Assembly (NCBI RefSeq): GCF_027921745.1
Contig: NC_079239.1
Location: 3,003,501-3,067,500, forward strand
DNA from: Schizosaccharomyces osmophilus
Taxonomy: Eukaryota; Ascomycota; Schizosaccharomycetes; Schizosaccharomycetales; Schizosaccharomycetaceae
Reading direction: 5' to 3'
DNA length: 64,000 nt
The translations under genes were made by a program, and so were the position numbers. This document shows, piece by piece, positions 33,615 through 44,269 of the stretch. The notes beneath the pieces are model-generated. The model saw nothing but the letters and a program-made list of their open reading frames with translations. It had not been told where the DNA came from and did not search any database. Position 1 is the first letter of the stretch. Every line of letters starts with the position of its first letter.

Positions 33615-34060
33615 CGTAAATCAAATGTTGGCGACAAAGCTGCTAAATGAATTTAAGGCCTGAATGAACACAGAAAGGTATAAGGGAAACAAGAAAAATT
33701 CTATTTAATGAAGAAAATAGGAATTAACCAAAATAAAATGCACAAGAAGAATTGTTTAGCGTAATCTTTAGAGATCCTTCGTGAAGAATGGTCAAGGATT
33801 TGTGTTTTTCGTGAAGCAAATGTAATTAAGTTTATTGAAAATTTTGTCTTTCCAAACTTCCACCTTTAATTATTAGAAATAAATACAACACGCAGCTAGA
33901 TGTAGTCGTGTATTACTGACATTTAGTGTAGGAAGATGAGTTGCAAAAAGTACTCTCGCTGTGTTACTAAACCAACGACGAAGACAGGAATCAGCTATCA
34001 TATATATTAGTTGAACGAATACTCATAATTACTGACGATTTTAATTTAATTTTACAATCA
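33615..34060. other. Divergent promoter region gpn2/jac1
   Basis: 446 nt shared upstream region, AT-rich, with no recognisable motif that I can assign and no open frame of note. Confidence 0.5.
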
Positions 34061-34714
34061 ATGTTTAGATTACAAGCGAAAGGCTTCAAAACCGCCATTA
34101 GCTTACAGAAACCTGCTTTACGTGAAACTTTCACAAAATTTCCTGTTAGGCGCAGTCTTTTTAGTTTCCAAGGATGTCGTAAAGGATTGTACAGTACTTC
34201 CAGCAAGGAAGGCAAAGAGTCGTATTTCGAAATGTTTGATTGCGACCCTTCAACGTTGCAAAAGAATCCATTTGAAATAGACACTGGAGCCCTACGATCT
34301 ATATATTTAAAGAAAATTAAGATCCACCATCCAGATGTTGCCAAAGGGGTGGATTCTAATAGTTCTCAGTTGAAATCTGCTGAACTTACAAGGGCTTATA
34401 ATACCCTGATGGTACCATTAAGCAGGGCTGAATATATTTTGCAACAAAAAGGAATCTCTACAGATTCGGAAAATATCTCTGATAAGGATCCAGAGTTCTT
34501 GATGCAAATTATGGACGTTCACGAGGAGATTTCATCCAACAGAGACTCTCCTGAGAAGATTGAACAGCTGATGAGCGAGAACAATGGTCGTAAAAGTGAA
34601 GAAATACAAAAAATAAGTGTTGCAATGTCGAATGCTGACTGGGAATTGGCTGCACTGCATGTTAGTCGATTGAGATACTGGAATACTGTTGACAGAATCC
34701 TTCGTGAGCTTTGA
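34061..34714 (+). CDS. jac1: Mitochondrial J-protein Jac1 (HscB family)
   Basis: Co-chaperone of mitochondrial Hsp70 in iron-sulfur cluster transfer from the Isu1 scaffold. 217 residues, no intron. Residues 1 to about 55 form a basic, Ser/Thr/Phe-rich presequence without acids (MFRLQAKGFKTAISLQKP...). The J domain carries HPD at residues 90-92 (KIKIHHPDVAKG). The C-terminal helical hairpin that binds Isu follows: PEFLMQIMDVHEEIS and the final VSRLRYWNTVDRILREL. The length matches family members and the mitochondrial location follows from the presequence. Confidence 0.95.
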   Translation: MFRLQAKGFKTAISLQKPALRETFTKFPVRRSLFSFQGCRKGLYSTSSKEGKESYFEMFDCDPSTLQKNPFEIDTGALRSIYLKKIKIHHPDVAKGVDSNSSQLKSAELTRAYNTLMVPLSRAEYILQQKGISTDSENISDKDPEFLMQIMDVHEEISSNRDSPEKIEQLMSENNGRKSEEIQKISVAMSNADWELAALHVSRLRYWNTVDRILREL

Positions 34715-34933
34715 TTTTCGCAAGCACAAGCTATTAATTTTAACGTGTTAATGAATCTATTTTTGAAATAGACCTATACATCCCTTCTTCACTTTTACAG
34801 CCATCATGTTTTTACGTTGAACACTACTCAAAAAGGCAAATTTGCTCAAAAATCCCTTGTCCTATTTTTTAAAGAATAGACTGAAAACGTTTTAAAATGT
34901 AATTAATAAAATCATAAAAATTTTTGTTTGTTC

Positions 34934-36149
34934 TCACGATAGTGGGTAGGAGGACACTGCCTCTACATTTGGCGTACTTTCCTCAGTCGTAGATAATTCA
35001 TGACATGAAGTCGCATGTCTTTGAAGATCATAAAGTCTTTTAAATCGGAACTCACATCCAGGAACTGGGCAAGGAAAGAGGCGATTACCTTCGTAGCCGT
35101 ATCCCGTGAGTTGATTTACAACCTGCTCGATATCAGAAGTGGTATGCGACAAATTTATCTCTCTGTCATCAGCCGGGATAACTGGTAAGTTTTGTCTGCT
35201 TGTTGCATCTTCTTGAGAAGCACTTGATTCAAGACATTTGCTTTTCTCACTATGCCTTTGTAACATATGTTTGTATCCAAATTTCATTCCGCAATTAGGG
35301 CAAGAGAAAGGTAATACACCTTCGTGTGTTACATGAACATGCTTTCGCAATGCAGACCCTCTAGTAAACGATTTGGAGCATCCTTCGTAAGAGCATTTAA
35401 GACACTTCCTTTCTTCGAGAGTTGTCATATGAAGAGCAACATGGTGTCGAAGATGAGCCGCGCTGCGAAACCGTCTTTTACAAATGTAGCAAGTAGGCAC
35501 GTGAGCTTCGCGAATATGTCCTTGTAATTGACTCCATTTTTCAAAACCAGGATTATCAAGGCAAGACTCGTGAGGACATTTGTAGGTCACTATTTTTTCG
35601 TGAATACGATCGATGTGGTTTTGAAGTCTCTGTTTCGTCGCAAATCCTTGAGCACATCCTGCAACGGTGCAAGGAAAAGGTGATGAATGAGTATGTTCAT
35701 TCGCTATGTGCAAGCGTAATTGTTGATGCTTTGCAAACCGCTCTGGACAACCCTCCCAAGTACAAAAGTATGGCCTAGGTTTTTTGTGGATAACTTCATG
35801 TCGTAAAAGATGCTGAAGCGTATAGAATGAAGAAGAGCAACCTTCATAGCCACAAGTAAATGGCTTAATATTCGTGTGAGAACGTTGGTGAGATTTCAAA
35901 TGAGAGTTACGAAAGAAAGATTTTCCACATCCTGAATGCTCACAAATGTATGGACGCTAATACATCGTTAACATCAACTCAATATTATACTTATTCAACA
36001 ACTTGTTGATTACATACCTCATTCGAATGTGTACGAAGGTGTTGTTCTAACAGTGAAGGTCTTGAGTAGTATTTGTTGCACTCCTCAAATGGGCAAGCAT
36101 AAGCCATTTTCATTCCCTCCTGTGATTTAGCTTCGATCTCTCTATCCAT
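34934..36149 (-). CDS. sfc2: Transcription factor IIIA (Sfc2), ten C2H2 fingers
   Basis: Binds the internal promoter of 5S rRNA genes and recruits TFIIIC for RNA polymerase III. Two exons, 36149-36018 and 35956-34934, encode 384 residues. I count ten C2H2-type fingers. The first (CPFEECNKYYSRPSLLEQH) is in exon 1 and the second begins exon 2 (CEHSGCGKSFFRNSH). Finger 6 has a long Cys spacing, finger 9 is irregular (HSEKSKC), and finger 10 (CPVPGCEFRFKRLYDLQRH) is separated by about 55 residues from the rest, as in S. pombe TFIIIA. The start at 36149 precedes an alternative in-frame Met by 12 codons. Confidence 0.94.
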
Positions 36150-36855
36150 GTCTGATGCAAATGCAAATTATAGGTAAAATATCCAAACTTAACCCAATAT
36201 CTATACAATTAAGCCCAAAAAATCATGTTTTTTTTTTAATTAAGAGAAATAAAAGACAAAACAAAATGAAATAGACTATCCAAATTCTGAATTTTTAAGA
36301 ACAAATTCAGTTGAAAAAGTTCGCCAACAAAAGCAATTCCTATAGTACCAAAATTCCCAAATCAGGCTACACTTATTGCAACTAAGAAAGAACGTTCTTT
36401 TTGTCAACGCGTACGCAATTGAGATATTGTATAGAAGAAAGAGCTTAGAAGGAATGAAAAGTTAAAATATCGTTGTGGTAATACGAACAAATACGATATC
36501 ATAGTAAGCGAACATGAACCATGAACCTTTTGTTTACAACGAAGTTCGCATATTTATAAGTGAATAGATGAATCATTAATATGGTAATCATGAAATTTAT
36601 GTTAAGATTATAGATAGTTTGTTTACAAAAGTCAGAAAGTCTTGCACGTGGTGTTAGTCATTGGAATATAGAACATGAAAAGCGTATGCAAAATAATAAA
36701 AGCATATCGCGAAGGGGAGAAAATTGGGAAGTGAAACAATGCTTATTATGAAAGATATATAAGCAAATCGCTGAGGATGTCTCAAAAAAGATTAAGGTGC
36801 AATACAAGAAAAGAAAGAAAACCGTAATTCAGCATAAAGGATGGAAAAATGAAAC
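36150..36855. other. Intergenic between gwt1 (3') and sfc2 (5')
   Basis: 706 nt on tandem minus-strand genes. It contains an ACGCGT (MluI box) at 36407-36412 and a CACGTG at about 36645, which may be sfc2 promoter elements. No coding or RNA gene is evident. Confidence 0.45.
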
Positions 36856-38290
36856 TTAAATTCTAAAGCGAATTCCACACTCTTGAAGTTTACTAGTTCC
36901 ATAACAAATAATGAGAAGGTAAGCAGTAAGTATAAGCAATCCTTTAAAATTGCTACTATGCAATGTGTCAACGAGAATATTTACTAAACCAGTAAGAAGA
37001 TTTCCCTAAGGCAGGTAGTTAGTACAATAAATAAGAAAAAATAGGTTGACTTACCAAAAGAAAAACAAACAAACCGTTATTGTTTGCATTTTCTAAGATT
37101 CTAGGAACACGATCTGAATAAGAAAAAGATGGTGGGAATACGTATGCATCATATAATAAGTACGAACACAAGGTAAGCATGTTTACAAAAGCGACTAGAG
37201 TTACATAAGGCGTGTTTGCGAGTCTACGGGAGATCCCGTTTGTAAAGAAACCAGAAACAAAGTACAAAGTTATCAAGGAAAGTAACGGGAATATAAGCTT
37301 TTGGAATCGTTTCCATGACTCTGCGCGAGTATACAGTCGTGGTCGGTCAACAAGTATTATGCTTCCAGCATGCATTCCGTACAAGAAAATCGATGTGTAA
37401 CCCAACAAAGATGCAATCCCTTCTTTATTTTGAGATATTAAACTTGTACGGGGAGCCACTAATACCCATTTCTGGAAAGGCGTACAAACCAACAAAAAAA
37501 GATGGATCAGAGTTACTGATGTAGCAAGATAGAAGTAAGAAAGTTTTGAGAGAGCCTTTCGAATTATAAATATCGTAACTGACATGAAGCTTAGTGTAAA
37601 GAAAAAATTCCAATGGACGCCATATTCCGTGACATGTTCTTGATACTCGATTCCTTTGGTCAAAAAGATCCGAAAAACACCTAGTAAAAACAAAATAGAA
37701 GCATTGAAAAGCACTTTTCGAAATGCTCCAGGATGTTGGATATCATTTTTCCGGCCAGCAACGGTACCAGAGGAGAACATAAAAGAGCCCACACCGAAAT
37801 CCATGAGGGAGATTCCCCAGGTTTCTACCTTTGCATGCTTTCTTGGGAAGAAAGGAAAGTCTACTGCAAGAATACAAGTTATAGTTGCAAGCATCATTTG
37901 CGAACGATAAAATGTCACGGAAGCGATACGACGATCGAATTTAGCATAGTCAGCACTTGCCTTTCCCTTGTTGTTTCGAAATCTTTTTAAGTAATCCCAA
38001 TTTACTGGACTGGCAAAATGAAGGAACACAGAAGGGACTAGGAAAGCTAGGGTTAAGACCACAGGATGAACCTTTCCCGAAATATGCATAGCTAACAGAG
38101 GAACGAGCCCAAAAATGCAGAATTCAAAAAAAAAGCTCGCAAATCCTTGGGCAGGAAGTATTTTCCGGACTTTCATCGATGTCCAAAGCACACAACAAGC
38201 AAAACCGATGCATATCATCACTGTCGTCTCAAGGACGCTGGAACCAGTCGTACCCGAGACAAACAACTCTTTTTCTAAGTTTCGAGACAT
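36856..38290 (-). CDS. gwt1: Glucosaminyl-PI acyltransferase Gwt1 (GPI anchor)
   Basis: ER multispanning inositol acyltransferase of GPI-anchor synthesis (PIG-W family). Two exons, 38290-37055 and 37005-36856, encode 461 residues with a dozen or so hydrophobic helices. Family features: SGTTGSSVLETT near the N-terminus, the luminal block AKVETWGISLMDFGVGSFMF, then SGTVAGRK, and a C-terminal helix. The last 50 residues come from exon 2 (GNLLTGLVNILVDTLHSSN) and would be lost if the 49-nt intron were missed. Divergent from rps11. Confidence 0.95.
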
Positions 38291-39268
38291 TTCTGTTTAC
38301 AAAAAAATATAACTAAGTAAAAAACCTTCCTTTTAAATGAATTGTGGCATCTATATTTTGCAATGGTGGAAGTAGAGTAGATACGGTCATGACACAAAAG
38401 GTAAACAAATCGCTTAGCAAAGGTAAATTGGGCCTAACAAGATGTTGTTCATTACAAACCTCCAAAAGAAACAATTACAACAGAATTCCTCGCTTTATAA
38501 ATCAAGATAAAATAAATAGGCCCTCATGGAAAAATGCTGTTTGCTGTGGATACATTTCAAACTAGATGGTAACGACTCGCTTAATCTTTTATATTGGTTG
38601 GGCTTTTCACACGTTTAGTAGAAAAGAATACAATTTTTAAAAGAAAAAAATATATATAGACAAAAAGTAGTGGTCTGAAACTAAGAAGAGATCTCCTTAA
38701 ATTTTTTTTTTTTTTTTTTTGGAAAACACAGCGTTACTTGCAGTAGGTGACATGGTTTGTTTACACTGCGAAAGAGCAAAACCCAAATAGGGTGAATTGC
38801 TTTTCGAAAAGAGCCAGTGGTTTTAAATGAAAGAGATTGCTAATAATCATTTTAGCTTGTGCAGGTATTTTACGTATGCATATGTATAAACAAAAAAGAT
38901 CTGCAATACACTGTCTACATCTACAAAAAAACCAAACGTCAGGATGAACCGCTTTATATTAGAAACAAATTGAGTACAAATAATACAATGAAAACAAATA
39001 ATCGACTGATCGAATCACAGAACTCAACATTATATTGGTACAACCATACTCTATTAAATATAATTTACTCTTCCCAAAAGAAAAAAAGAAAAATAGATTT
39101 TAAAATTATCAAAATCAAGCTACCCACTCTCTTACAAATACCAAACAAGCAACGAAGTCTTCATGTAATTTTTGTTTTTATCGACACGCTTTGTTTGTTT
39201 ACTACTTATTACGACCGATACTTTGATAATATGATATGTATAATTGTATAATGATATGAGTACTGCCT

Positions 39269-39278
39269 AGGGTAGGGC
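39269..39278 (+). promoter_or_regulatory. HomolE box of rps11
   Basis: AGGGTAGGGC matches the fission yeast HomolE element (AGGGTAGGGT or its complement), found just upstream of HomolD in ribosomal protein promoters. The pairing and the distance to the rps11 start (about 100 nt) support it. Confidence 0.75.
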
Positions 39279-39289
39279 TGCATGTAAAA

Positions 39290-39297
39290 CAGTCACG
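39290..39297 (+). promoter_or_regulatory. HomolD box of rps11
   Basis: CAGTCACG, one base from the HomolD consensus CAGTCACA, lies 12 nt after the HomolE box. HomolD replaces the TATA box in Schizosaccharomyces ribosomal protein genes and is bound by Rrn7, placing initiation shortly downstream and before the ATG at 39373. Confidence 0.75.
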
Positions 39298-39372
39298 GTG
39301 AGAAACATTGGATCCGACTAGTTGTTTGGAAAAGGGTGCCTTGACAACTGCCAACACAGAAAACTAACAATA

Positions 39373-39831
39373 ATGGCTACCGAGCTTGTCGTTCAAAGTG
39401 AGCGTGCTTATCAAAAGCAACCCCATATCTTCCAAAACGCCAAGAAGGGTGCCGGTCGCCGTTGGTACAAGGATGTCGGTTTGGGTTTCAAGACCCCTAC
39501 TGAGGCTATCTATGGTCAATACATTGACAAGAAGTGTCCCTTCGTTGGTGAAGTTTCCATCCGTGGCCGTATTTTGACTGGTACCGTTGTTTCCACCAAG
39601 ATGCACCGTACCATCATCATTCGTCGTGAATACTTGCACTTCATCCCCAAGTACAACCGTTATGAGAAGCGTCACAAGAACGTTGCTGCCCACGTCTCTC
39701 CTGCTTTCCGTATCAACGAGGGTGATGTTGTCACTGTTGGTCAATGCCGTCCCTTGAGTAAGACCGTTCGCTTCAACGTTCTCCGTGTTGTCAAACACAC
39801 TGAAGGATCCAAGCAATTCGGCAAGTTCTAA
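39373..39831 (+). CDS. rps11: 40S ribosomal protein S11 (uS17)
   Basis: Small-subunit ribosomal protein at the base of the 40S body. 152 residues, no intron. [20 protein letters not shown] is the characteristic eukaryotic N-terminus, and the uS17 OB-fold shows [20 protein letters not shown] and [20 protein letters not shown]. The frame is open further upstream, but the ATG at 39373 gives the exact family start. Strong codon bias (GGT, CGT, AAG, GTC) and the upstream HomolE/HomolD pair indicate high expression. S. pombe has two copies; gene order suggests the rps1102 counterpart. Confidence 0.98.
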   Translation: MATELVVQSERAYQKQPHIFQNAKKGAGRRWYKDVGLGFKTPTEAIYGQYIDKKCPFVGEVSIRGRILTGTVVSTKMHRTIIIRREYLHFIPKYNRYEKRHKNVAAHVSPAFRINEGDVVTVGQCRPLSKTVRFNVLRVVKHTEGSKQFGKF

Positions 39832-40849
39832 GTAGACCTAGTCACATGCTAGTTGTGTTACAATAAAAAAATGTGCTTCTTATTGCCTATGAATGTCCTA
39901 TAAACAAATTAAACTTGTTTTCTTACCTTTCGTATCATACAATGATTAGAGAATACCTTGATGATTATTCCACTACAGACGAACTCATCCTGAAGGATTC
40001 TTTGTTTTAGGTTTAACCCAAGTAGTAACCCATGCTGTATTCTATTATTTTTCTGTAACCACATACACCTGCTATATGTTGGATGTTTTTTACGTTTCCA
40101 AAGTATACTTTTGGATGCTTGTAAATGTCCAGCAGTATGGTTGTTTCTCACATATATTGTTTCATATTCAAAAAATACGCCTACCAACACATAACCTGTT
40201 GCCCGTTTACACCTAGGAATTTTACTATTTCCCGTTATTGCATAAAAATGAAGATGACCGATCTCGGTGACCCAGTTCGCCAACATTCGGTGTTTTCCCT
40301 CGGTGCCAAATTTCAAAAACCGATTCCTTTTTCAGTTCAGCAACCTAAAGGAGAATTTACAAGAAACACATTGAAAACTGAGTGTTGATTTCTTGTAATA
40401 TTTTACTTTTTTTATTAACACTCCTAAAAAAGGCTTGTCTATTTGTTAACGCTCGGATCTGGTGTCTTTTAGTCGTTTCTTACTAAGTTGGACGTACTCT
40501 AGACACAGAAGGGTTTCCGGATCTTTTTTAGTAAGCAAGCTAAGAAATACCCGTCTACATTCCCTCTTTCTTGCTGTCTTTCTGTCATCATTCACCATAT
40601 TCTGTGAAAGACCAAAAATCGTTTCGGAAAGAGCACAAAAATCGCCTTTTGTGAATTGCCCTCTTATCGTTCCCTTGATCAGGTATAGTTGATTTCATTT
40701 TTTTTTTTGATCATATTCATCTCTTACGAACCGTCTTAACGTATTCCTTACCAAATATTGAACGGATTCCCGATTCGTACGAAAGAGAGAGACCATTGCA
40801 TATTTGCATTTTCCAGTTTTAAACTAAGCATATCCGATAATAAGGAACC
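39832..40849. other. 1-kb tandem spacer rps11/rki1 with an orphan antisense frame
   Basis: Contains the rps11 3' end and the rki1 promoter and leader. The minus strand has a 125-codon ATG frame at 40286-39909 (MLANWVTEIGHLHFYAITG...). The plus strand of the same DNA has a 46-codon frame from 40240 (MKMTDLGDPVRQHSVFSLG). The two overlap, so at most one is real, and neither resembles a family I know. A TATA-like stretch is not obvious. Confidence 0.4.
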
Positions 40850-41674
40850 ATGGAACCAAAGGAAAACGGAATTGAGCTTTCCCCTGTGGAGATGGCAAAG
40901 CGTATGGCTTGCCATATGGCTGTCGATGAAAATTACCCAAAACACCCAAAGGTAATTGGCATTGGCAGTGGCAGCACAGTAATTTATGTTGTTGAACGTC
41001 TTTTAACAAAGCCCGGTGTCGAAAACGTTGTCTTCCTTCCTACCGGATTTCAGTCCAAAGAATTAATTGTCACTAGCGGTCTCCGATTAGGTGACCCAGA
41101 TTGTTATCCTGATGTTGACGTTTGTTTCGACGGTGCCGACGAGGTAGACGATAGCTTGCAGTGCATCAAGGGTGGTGGTGCTTGCTTGTTCCAAGAAAAA
41201 TTAATTGGATTCCTGGCAAAGCGCCTTGTCATTGTCGCTGACTCTCGGAAAAATTCCCATATGCTTGGCGAATACTGGAAGAAAGGAGTTCCCATTGAAG
41301 TTATGCCCATGGCTTATACTTCTATCTTACCTCAATTGGTTGCTTTAGGTGCTCTTGACCCCAAATTGCGTATGGGTGCTCCTGGTAAAGCCGGCCCTGT
41401 CGTTACTGACAATGGCAACTTCATTATCGATGCCAGTTTTGGTTTAATTAAGAACCCTGAAGGGCTTTTTGAAAAAATCAAACTTTTGGTTGGTGTTGTA
41501 GAAGTGGGTATTTTTTGTAATATGATTTCTGCTGCTTACTTTGGCAGTCAAGATGGTAGCGTTACCGTCAAAAAATCCAATGGTGATAACCATATTATTC
41601 CTCCTAAGATTACTGCTACGGCTACCGAATTTGATGCAATCGTCGCCGAGAGTAATGCTACACCATTAAAATAG
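40850..41674 (+). CDS. rki1: Ribose-5-phosphate isomerase Rki1
   Basis: Interconverts ribose 5-phosphate and ribulose 5-phosphate in the pentose phosphate pathway. 274 residues, no intron. RpiA-type motifs are complete: VIGIGSGSTVIYVVE for phosphate binding, DVCFDGADEVDDSLQCIKGG with the catalytic Asp residues, and GACLFQEKL with the catalytic Glu and Lys. IDASFGLIKNPEGL and the C-terminal VGVVEVGIFCNM follow. The length equals that of yeast enzymes. The ATG at 40850 is in good context and the N-terminus (MEPKENGIELSPVEMAKR) fits. Confidence 0.97.
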   Translation: MEPKENGIELSPVEMAKRMACHMAVDENYPKHPKVIGIGSGSTVIYVVERLLTKPGVENVVFLPTGFQSKELIVTSGLRLGDPDCYPDVDVCFDGADEVDDSLQCIKGGGACLFQEKLIGFLAKRLVIVADSRKNSHMLGEYWKKGVPIEVMPMAYTSILPQLVALGALDPKLRMGAPGKAGPVVTDNGNFIIDASFGLIKNPEGLFEKIKLLVGVVEVGIFCNMISAAYFGSQDGSVTVKKSNGDNHIIPPKITATATEFDAIVAESNATPLK

Positions 41675-42574
41675 TTTTTCTGAACGGATATTATATTCTG
41701 TACTTTTCATTTACCGTTTTCATGCCAATGTATTATACTTTGCTTTCGTCGTCCATACTTTCTTTTTACTTTTCGATTTACGAAATTTGAGCGGTTTTAA
41801 CCTAATAAATTCTTCAATAATCTGTTTTATTAAGAAAAAAAATTCTTATTATGAATTTGTTTTTGACATTTATAGGAATGCCTTTACTTTTTGTTGCGGC
41901 TAGCTATCTAAGTACAATGTTATGTGTGTATGTAGTGTCCATCGACCATCCACTTTGAACAAAAAGCTCACTTCATTGGTGTCTTACTATAGATCGTAAC
42001 AATCAAACTTATAAAGTACTTCATTATCTTCTTTCTCATATCGTAAATCAAGTATTAATTGAAAATGCTATCATTAAATCAAAAGTTGTAGCGCTACACT
42101 TATGTAAACATATTCAAAATCAAAAGTCATTAAAAAAAACAAAGAAAAAAGACGTACATTGAGCCATACTCCATACTAGCTTGTATCGTCCAAAAGAAAG
42201 CATCAAAATTATAGAATATAAACGAGAAACATTATCTATATTCAAAACATCAATTTGGAAAAGAGTTCAACCTCAAAGAACTCGAAAGTGACTGTAAAAG
42301 ACGAGAATTAATGGAAAGGATCTAAACCGGACCAGAATTAAAACAAAACTTTTTCAGAAAAGAGGGCAATTGCATAAAACAGATTAAATGATGTAGATAG
42401 GATTAAATTTTATAGATCAGCCGTCAACGAGCGTGTCATCAATATGGATATAAAGCATGTTAGTTAATAAAGATTCAGAAAACAAACAGAGTCCGCTGCT
42501 ATGAAAGCAGATGCTTGACGTTGTCCGAACGATAAAGCCCCAAAAAACAGTTATATAGGCAAGAAATCCATGCT
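41675..42574. other. Convergent 3' region rki1/srw1
   Basis: 900 nt between stop codons, AT-rich and unusually long for a convergent pair in this window. No open frame of note and no recognisable RNA gene. Overlapping 3' UTRs or an unrecognised non-coding RNA are possible. Confidence 0.45.
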
Positions 42575-44269
42575 TTAACGAATTTTCATAATAGGATCAA
42601 AGGGCGAGCCTCTATAAGACATATTCGCTTTTGAATCAAATAGTTTCCAAAAACGCAATGTCTCGTCAGCAGCACCGGTAACAATATTTTCACCGTCTGG
42701 AGACATAGACAAAAATAACACACGATTTGTATGTCCCTTTAAGGTACCAACTCGAGAAACTTTTGGGTAGTTCCATATAGCAATTTCGTTTTCAACGAAA
42801 CCATGAGTGGATACAATTTCATTCGTTAATTTTGACCACTGGAGGCTACAGACTTGGGAACCTGTGTTAATATCATGTATCAGTGAACCTCTATGAGTGT
42901 TCCAAATTTTGATGGTCTGATCAGCAGTACCACCACCCGAGGCTAGGACTCCACGCTGATGAGTACTCCAACTTAAAGCCCTTACAGCGGCTGAATGATC
43001 ATGAAACGAGTATAATGGAACGTCGCTAAATTTATCCCAGACATATAAAGCATTATCGTTTCCACCTGAAGCCAGTTGATTATCTGCCGAGCTCCAATCC
43101 AAGTTACAAATCTCTTGACGATGAGATCGGAGAGTTCGAAAGTAATGTTCAGATTCCCTAACATCACGGTGCAATATAGTGTTATCACGCCCACCACTAC
43201 TGAGGACATGATCGTTCCAAGCAAGAGCACCAACGCGGAGACTATGACCTTCCATAGTCCGAACTTTCTTACAAGCTTCAGCGTCCCAAATTTCTACAAG
43301 TCCATTATTGGTACCAACAGCAAGGTGCGTTCCTCGCTGGACCCACTTCAAAGAAGTAACTGTATCGGACGGCCAAAAATTATGCATGACTTTTACTTCG
43401 CTGGTGATCGGAGACCAAAGGTACACACGTGAACCCAGGGCTATAGCTAATATATTACATTGACCCCAGTCAAGGAGATTTAAATAGTAGTCGTCAGCAA
43501 GGTTAGGAGCGTCTAACACTTTGTAGGGGAAAGTTGGGAGTTTTCGCTTTTCTTGCTGTCCAGCAGCAATGAAATCTCGAGTCAAAGATCGGACGGGCGA
43601 TAAAGAGTATTTTGTACGGTTGGGATCATCTTGAAAAAGCAGCTTTTTCTTATATGACGAATTATTCCGATCCCGCGGGGACATAAACTGAAATACTTTT
43701 CTGGACGGAGTGATGGGAGTCGTCTGTAAGGCAGAAGAAGAAGAGGAAAATGTAGAGGATGGAGGTGTTTGTAAGGTTGCACCTCGGGGACCCGTATCAT
43801 GATTCGGCATTGACGAATTCATATTCGATGTGCTACTGGGAGTTTTCGCCATCGGAACAGATGAAGGCGATGTATCATACTCTCCAAATAGTTCCGAATG
43901 CAACAGACTTGTGAAATTACTATCTGCCAGAGACGTCCGATTCTTGCCAGGCGTCTGTGGTGGGTCAAACGTGGAGAAGCTCGACCATAATTCACTAGAG
44001 CCAGACCCCCGAGTCGGAATAAACCTATCACCATCATTACTACGGATCCGTTTTCTAGTTGGTGAAACCTGAGGATTAGTTTGGTCAACTCCTAACGAGC
44101 TGTCAGTCTTCGAACTTGTGCCTTCATTGCTGGCTCCATTCCTTGATCCATGATTCGACGAAGAGCTCGCATTGTCTTGATAAACACTGCCCCTACGCGG
44201 TTGGTCCGAGTCATTTGAACTTCTATCTTCAGCACTACGTTGCTGGAGTCGTCGTCCCGATTCTTCCAT
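42575..44269 (-). CDS. srw1: APC/C activator Srw1/Ste9 (Cdh1/Fizzy-related)
   Basis: WD40 activator of the anaphase-promoting complex, which targets mitotic cyclins in G1 and is needed for G1 arrest before mating. 564 residues, no intron. The start is ATG 44267-44269 (MEESGRRLQQ); the frame runs upstream only to a TTG. C-box DRFIPTR lies at residues 81-87. A Ser/Thr-Pro-rich region with likely CDK sites follows (TPSSTSN, TPPSSTF, TPITPSRK), then a seven-bladed propeller (VEIWDAEACKKVRTMEGHS, GTADQTIKIWNTHRG). The C-terminal Ile-Arg tail (MKIR) docks on the APC/C. The Fizzy-related sequence features favour Cdh1 over Cdc20. Confidence 0.95.
   Translation of the reverse strand: MEESGRRLQQRSAEDRSSNDSDQPRRGSVYQDNASSSSNHGSRNGASNEGTSSKTDSSLGVDQTNPQVSPTRKRIRSNDGDRFIPTRGSGSSELWSSFSTFDPPQTPGKNRTSLADSNFTSLLHSELFGEYDTSPSSVPMAKTPSSTSNMNSSMPNHDTGPRGATLQTPPSSTFSSSSSALQTTPITPSRKVFQFMSPRDRNNSSYKKKLLFQDDPNRTKYSLSPVRSLTRDFIAAGQQEKRKLPTFPYKVLDAPNLADDYYLNLLDWGQCNILAIALGSRVYLWSPITSEVKVMHNFWPSDTVTSLKWVQRGTHLAVGTNNGLVEIWDAEACKKVRTMEGHSLRVGALAWNDHVLSSGGRDNTILHRDVRESEHYFRTLRSHRQEICNLDWSSADNQLASGGNDNALYVWDKFSDVPLYSFHDHSAAVRALSWSTHQRGVLASGGGTADQTIKIWNTHRGSLIHDINTGSQVCSLQWSKLTNEIVSTHGFVENEIAIWNYPKVSRVGTLKGHTNRVLFLSMSPDGENIVTGAADETLRFWKLFDSKANMSYRGSPFDPIMKIR

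Larger units (their letters stand above)
38291..39372. other. Divergent promoter region gwt1/rps11
   Basis: 1.08 kb. It holds a 19-base T run at 38702-38720, likely to exclude nucleosomes, and the rps11 HomolE and HomolD boxes near the right end. The plus strand has a frame open from about 38859 to 39251, but its first ATG is at 38988 (87 codons, Lys/Asn/Ile-rich). I regard that as an AT-rich chance frame. Confidence 0.5.

Noticed and set aside
38988-39251. 87-codon frame upstream of rps11
   Set aside because: Lys/Asn/Ile-rich composition expected from AT-rich DNA, lying inside the rps11 promoter.
39364-39816. 150-codon antisense frame over rps11
   Set aside because: Mirror of a strongly codon-biased gene; such shadows are common and carry no independent signal.
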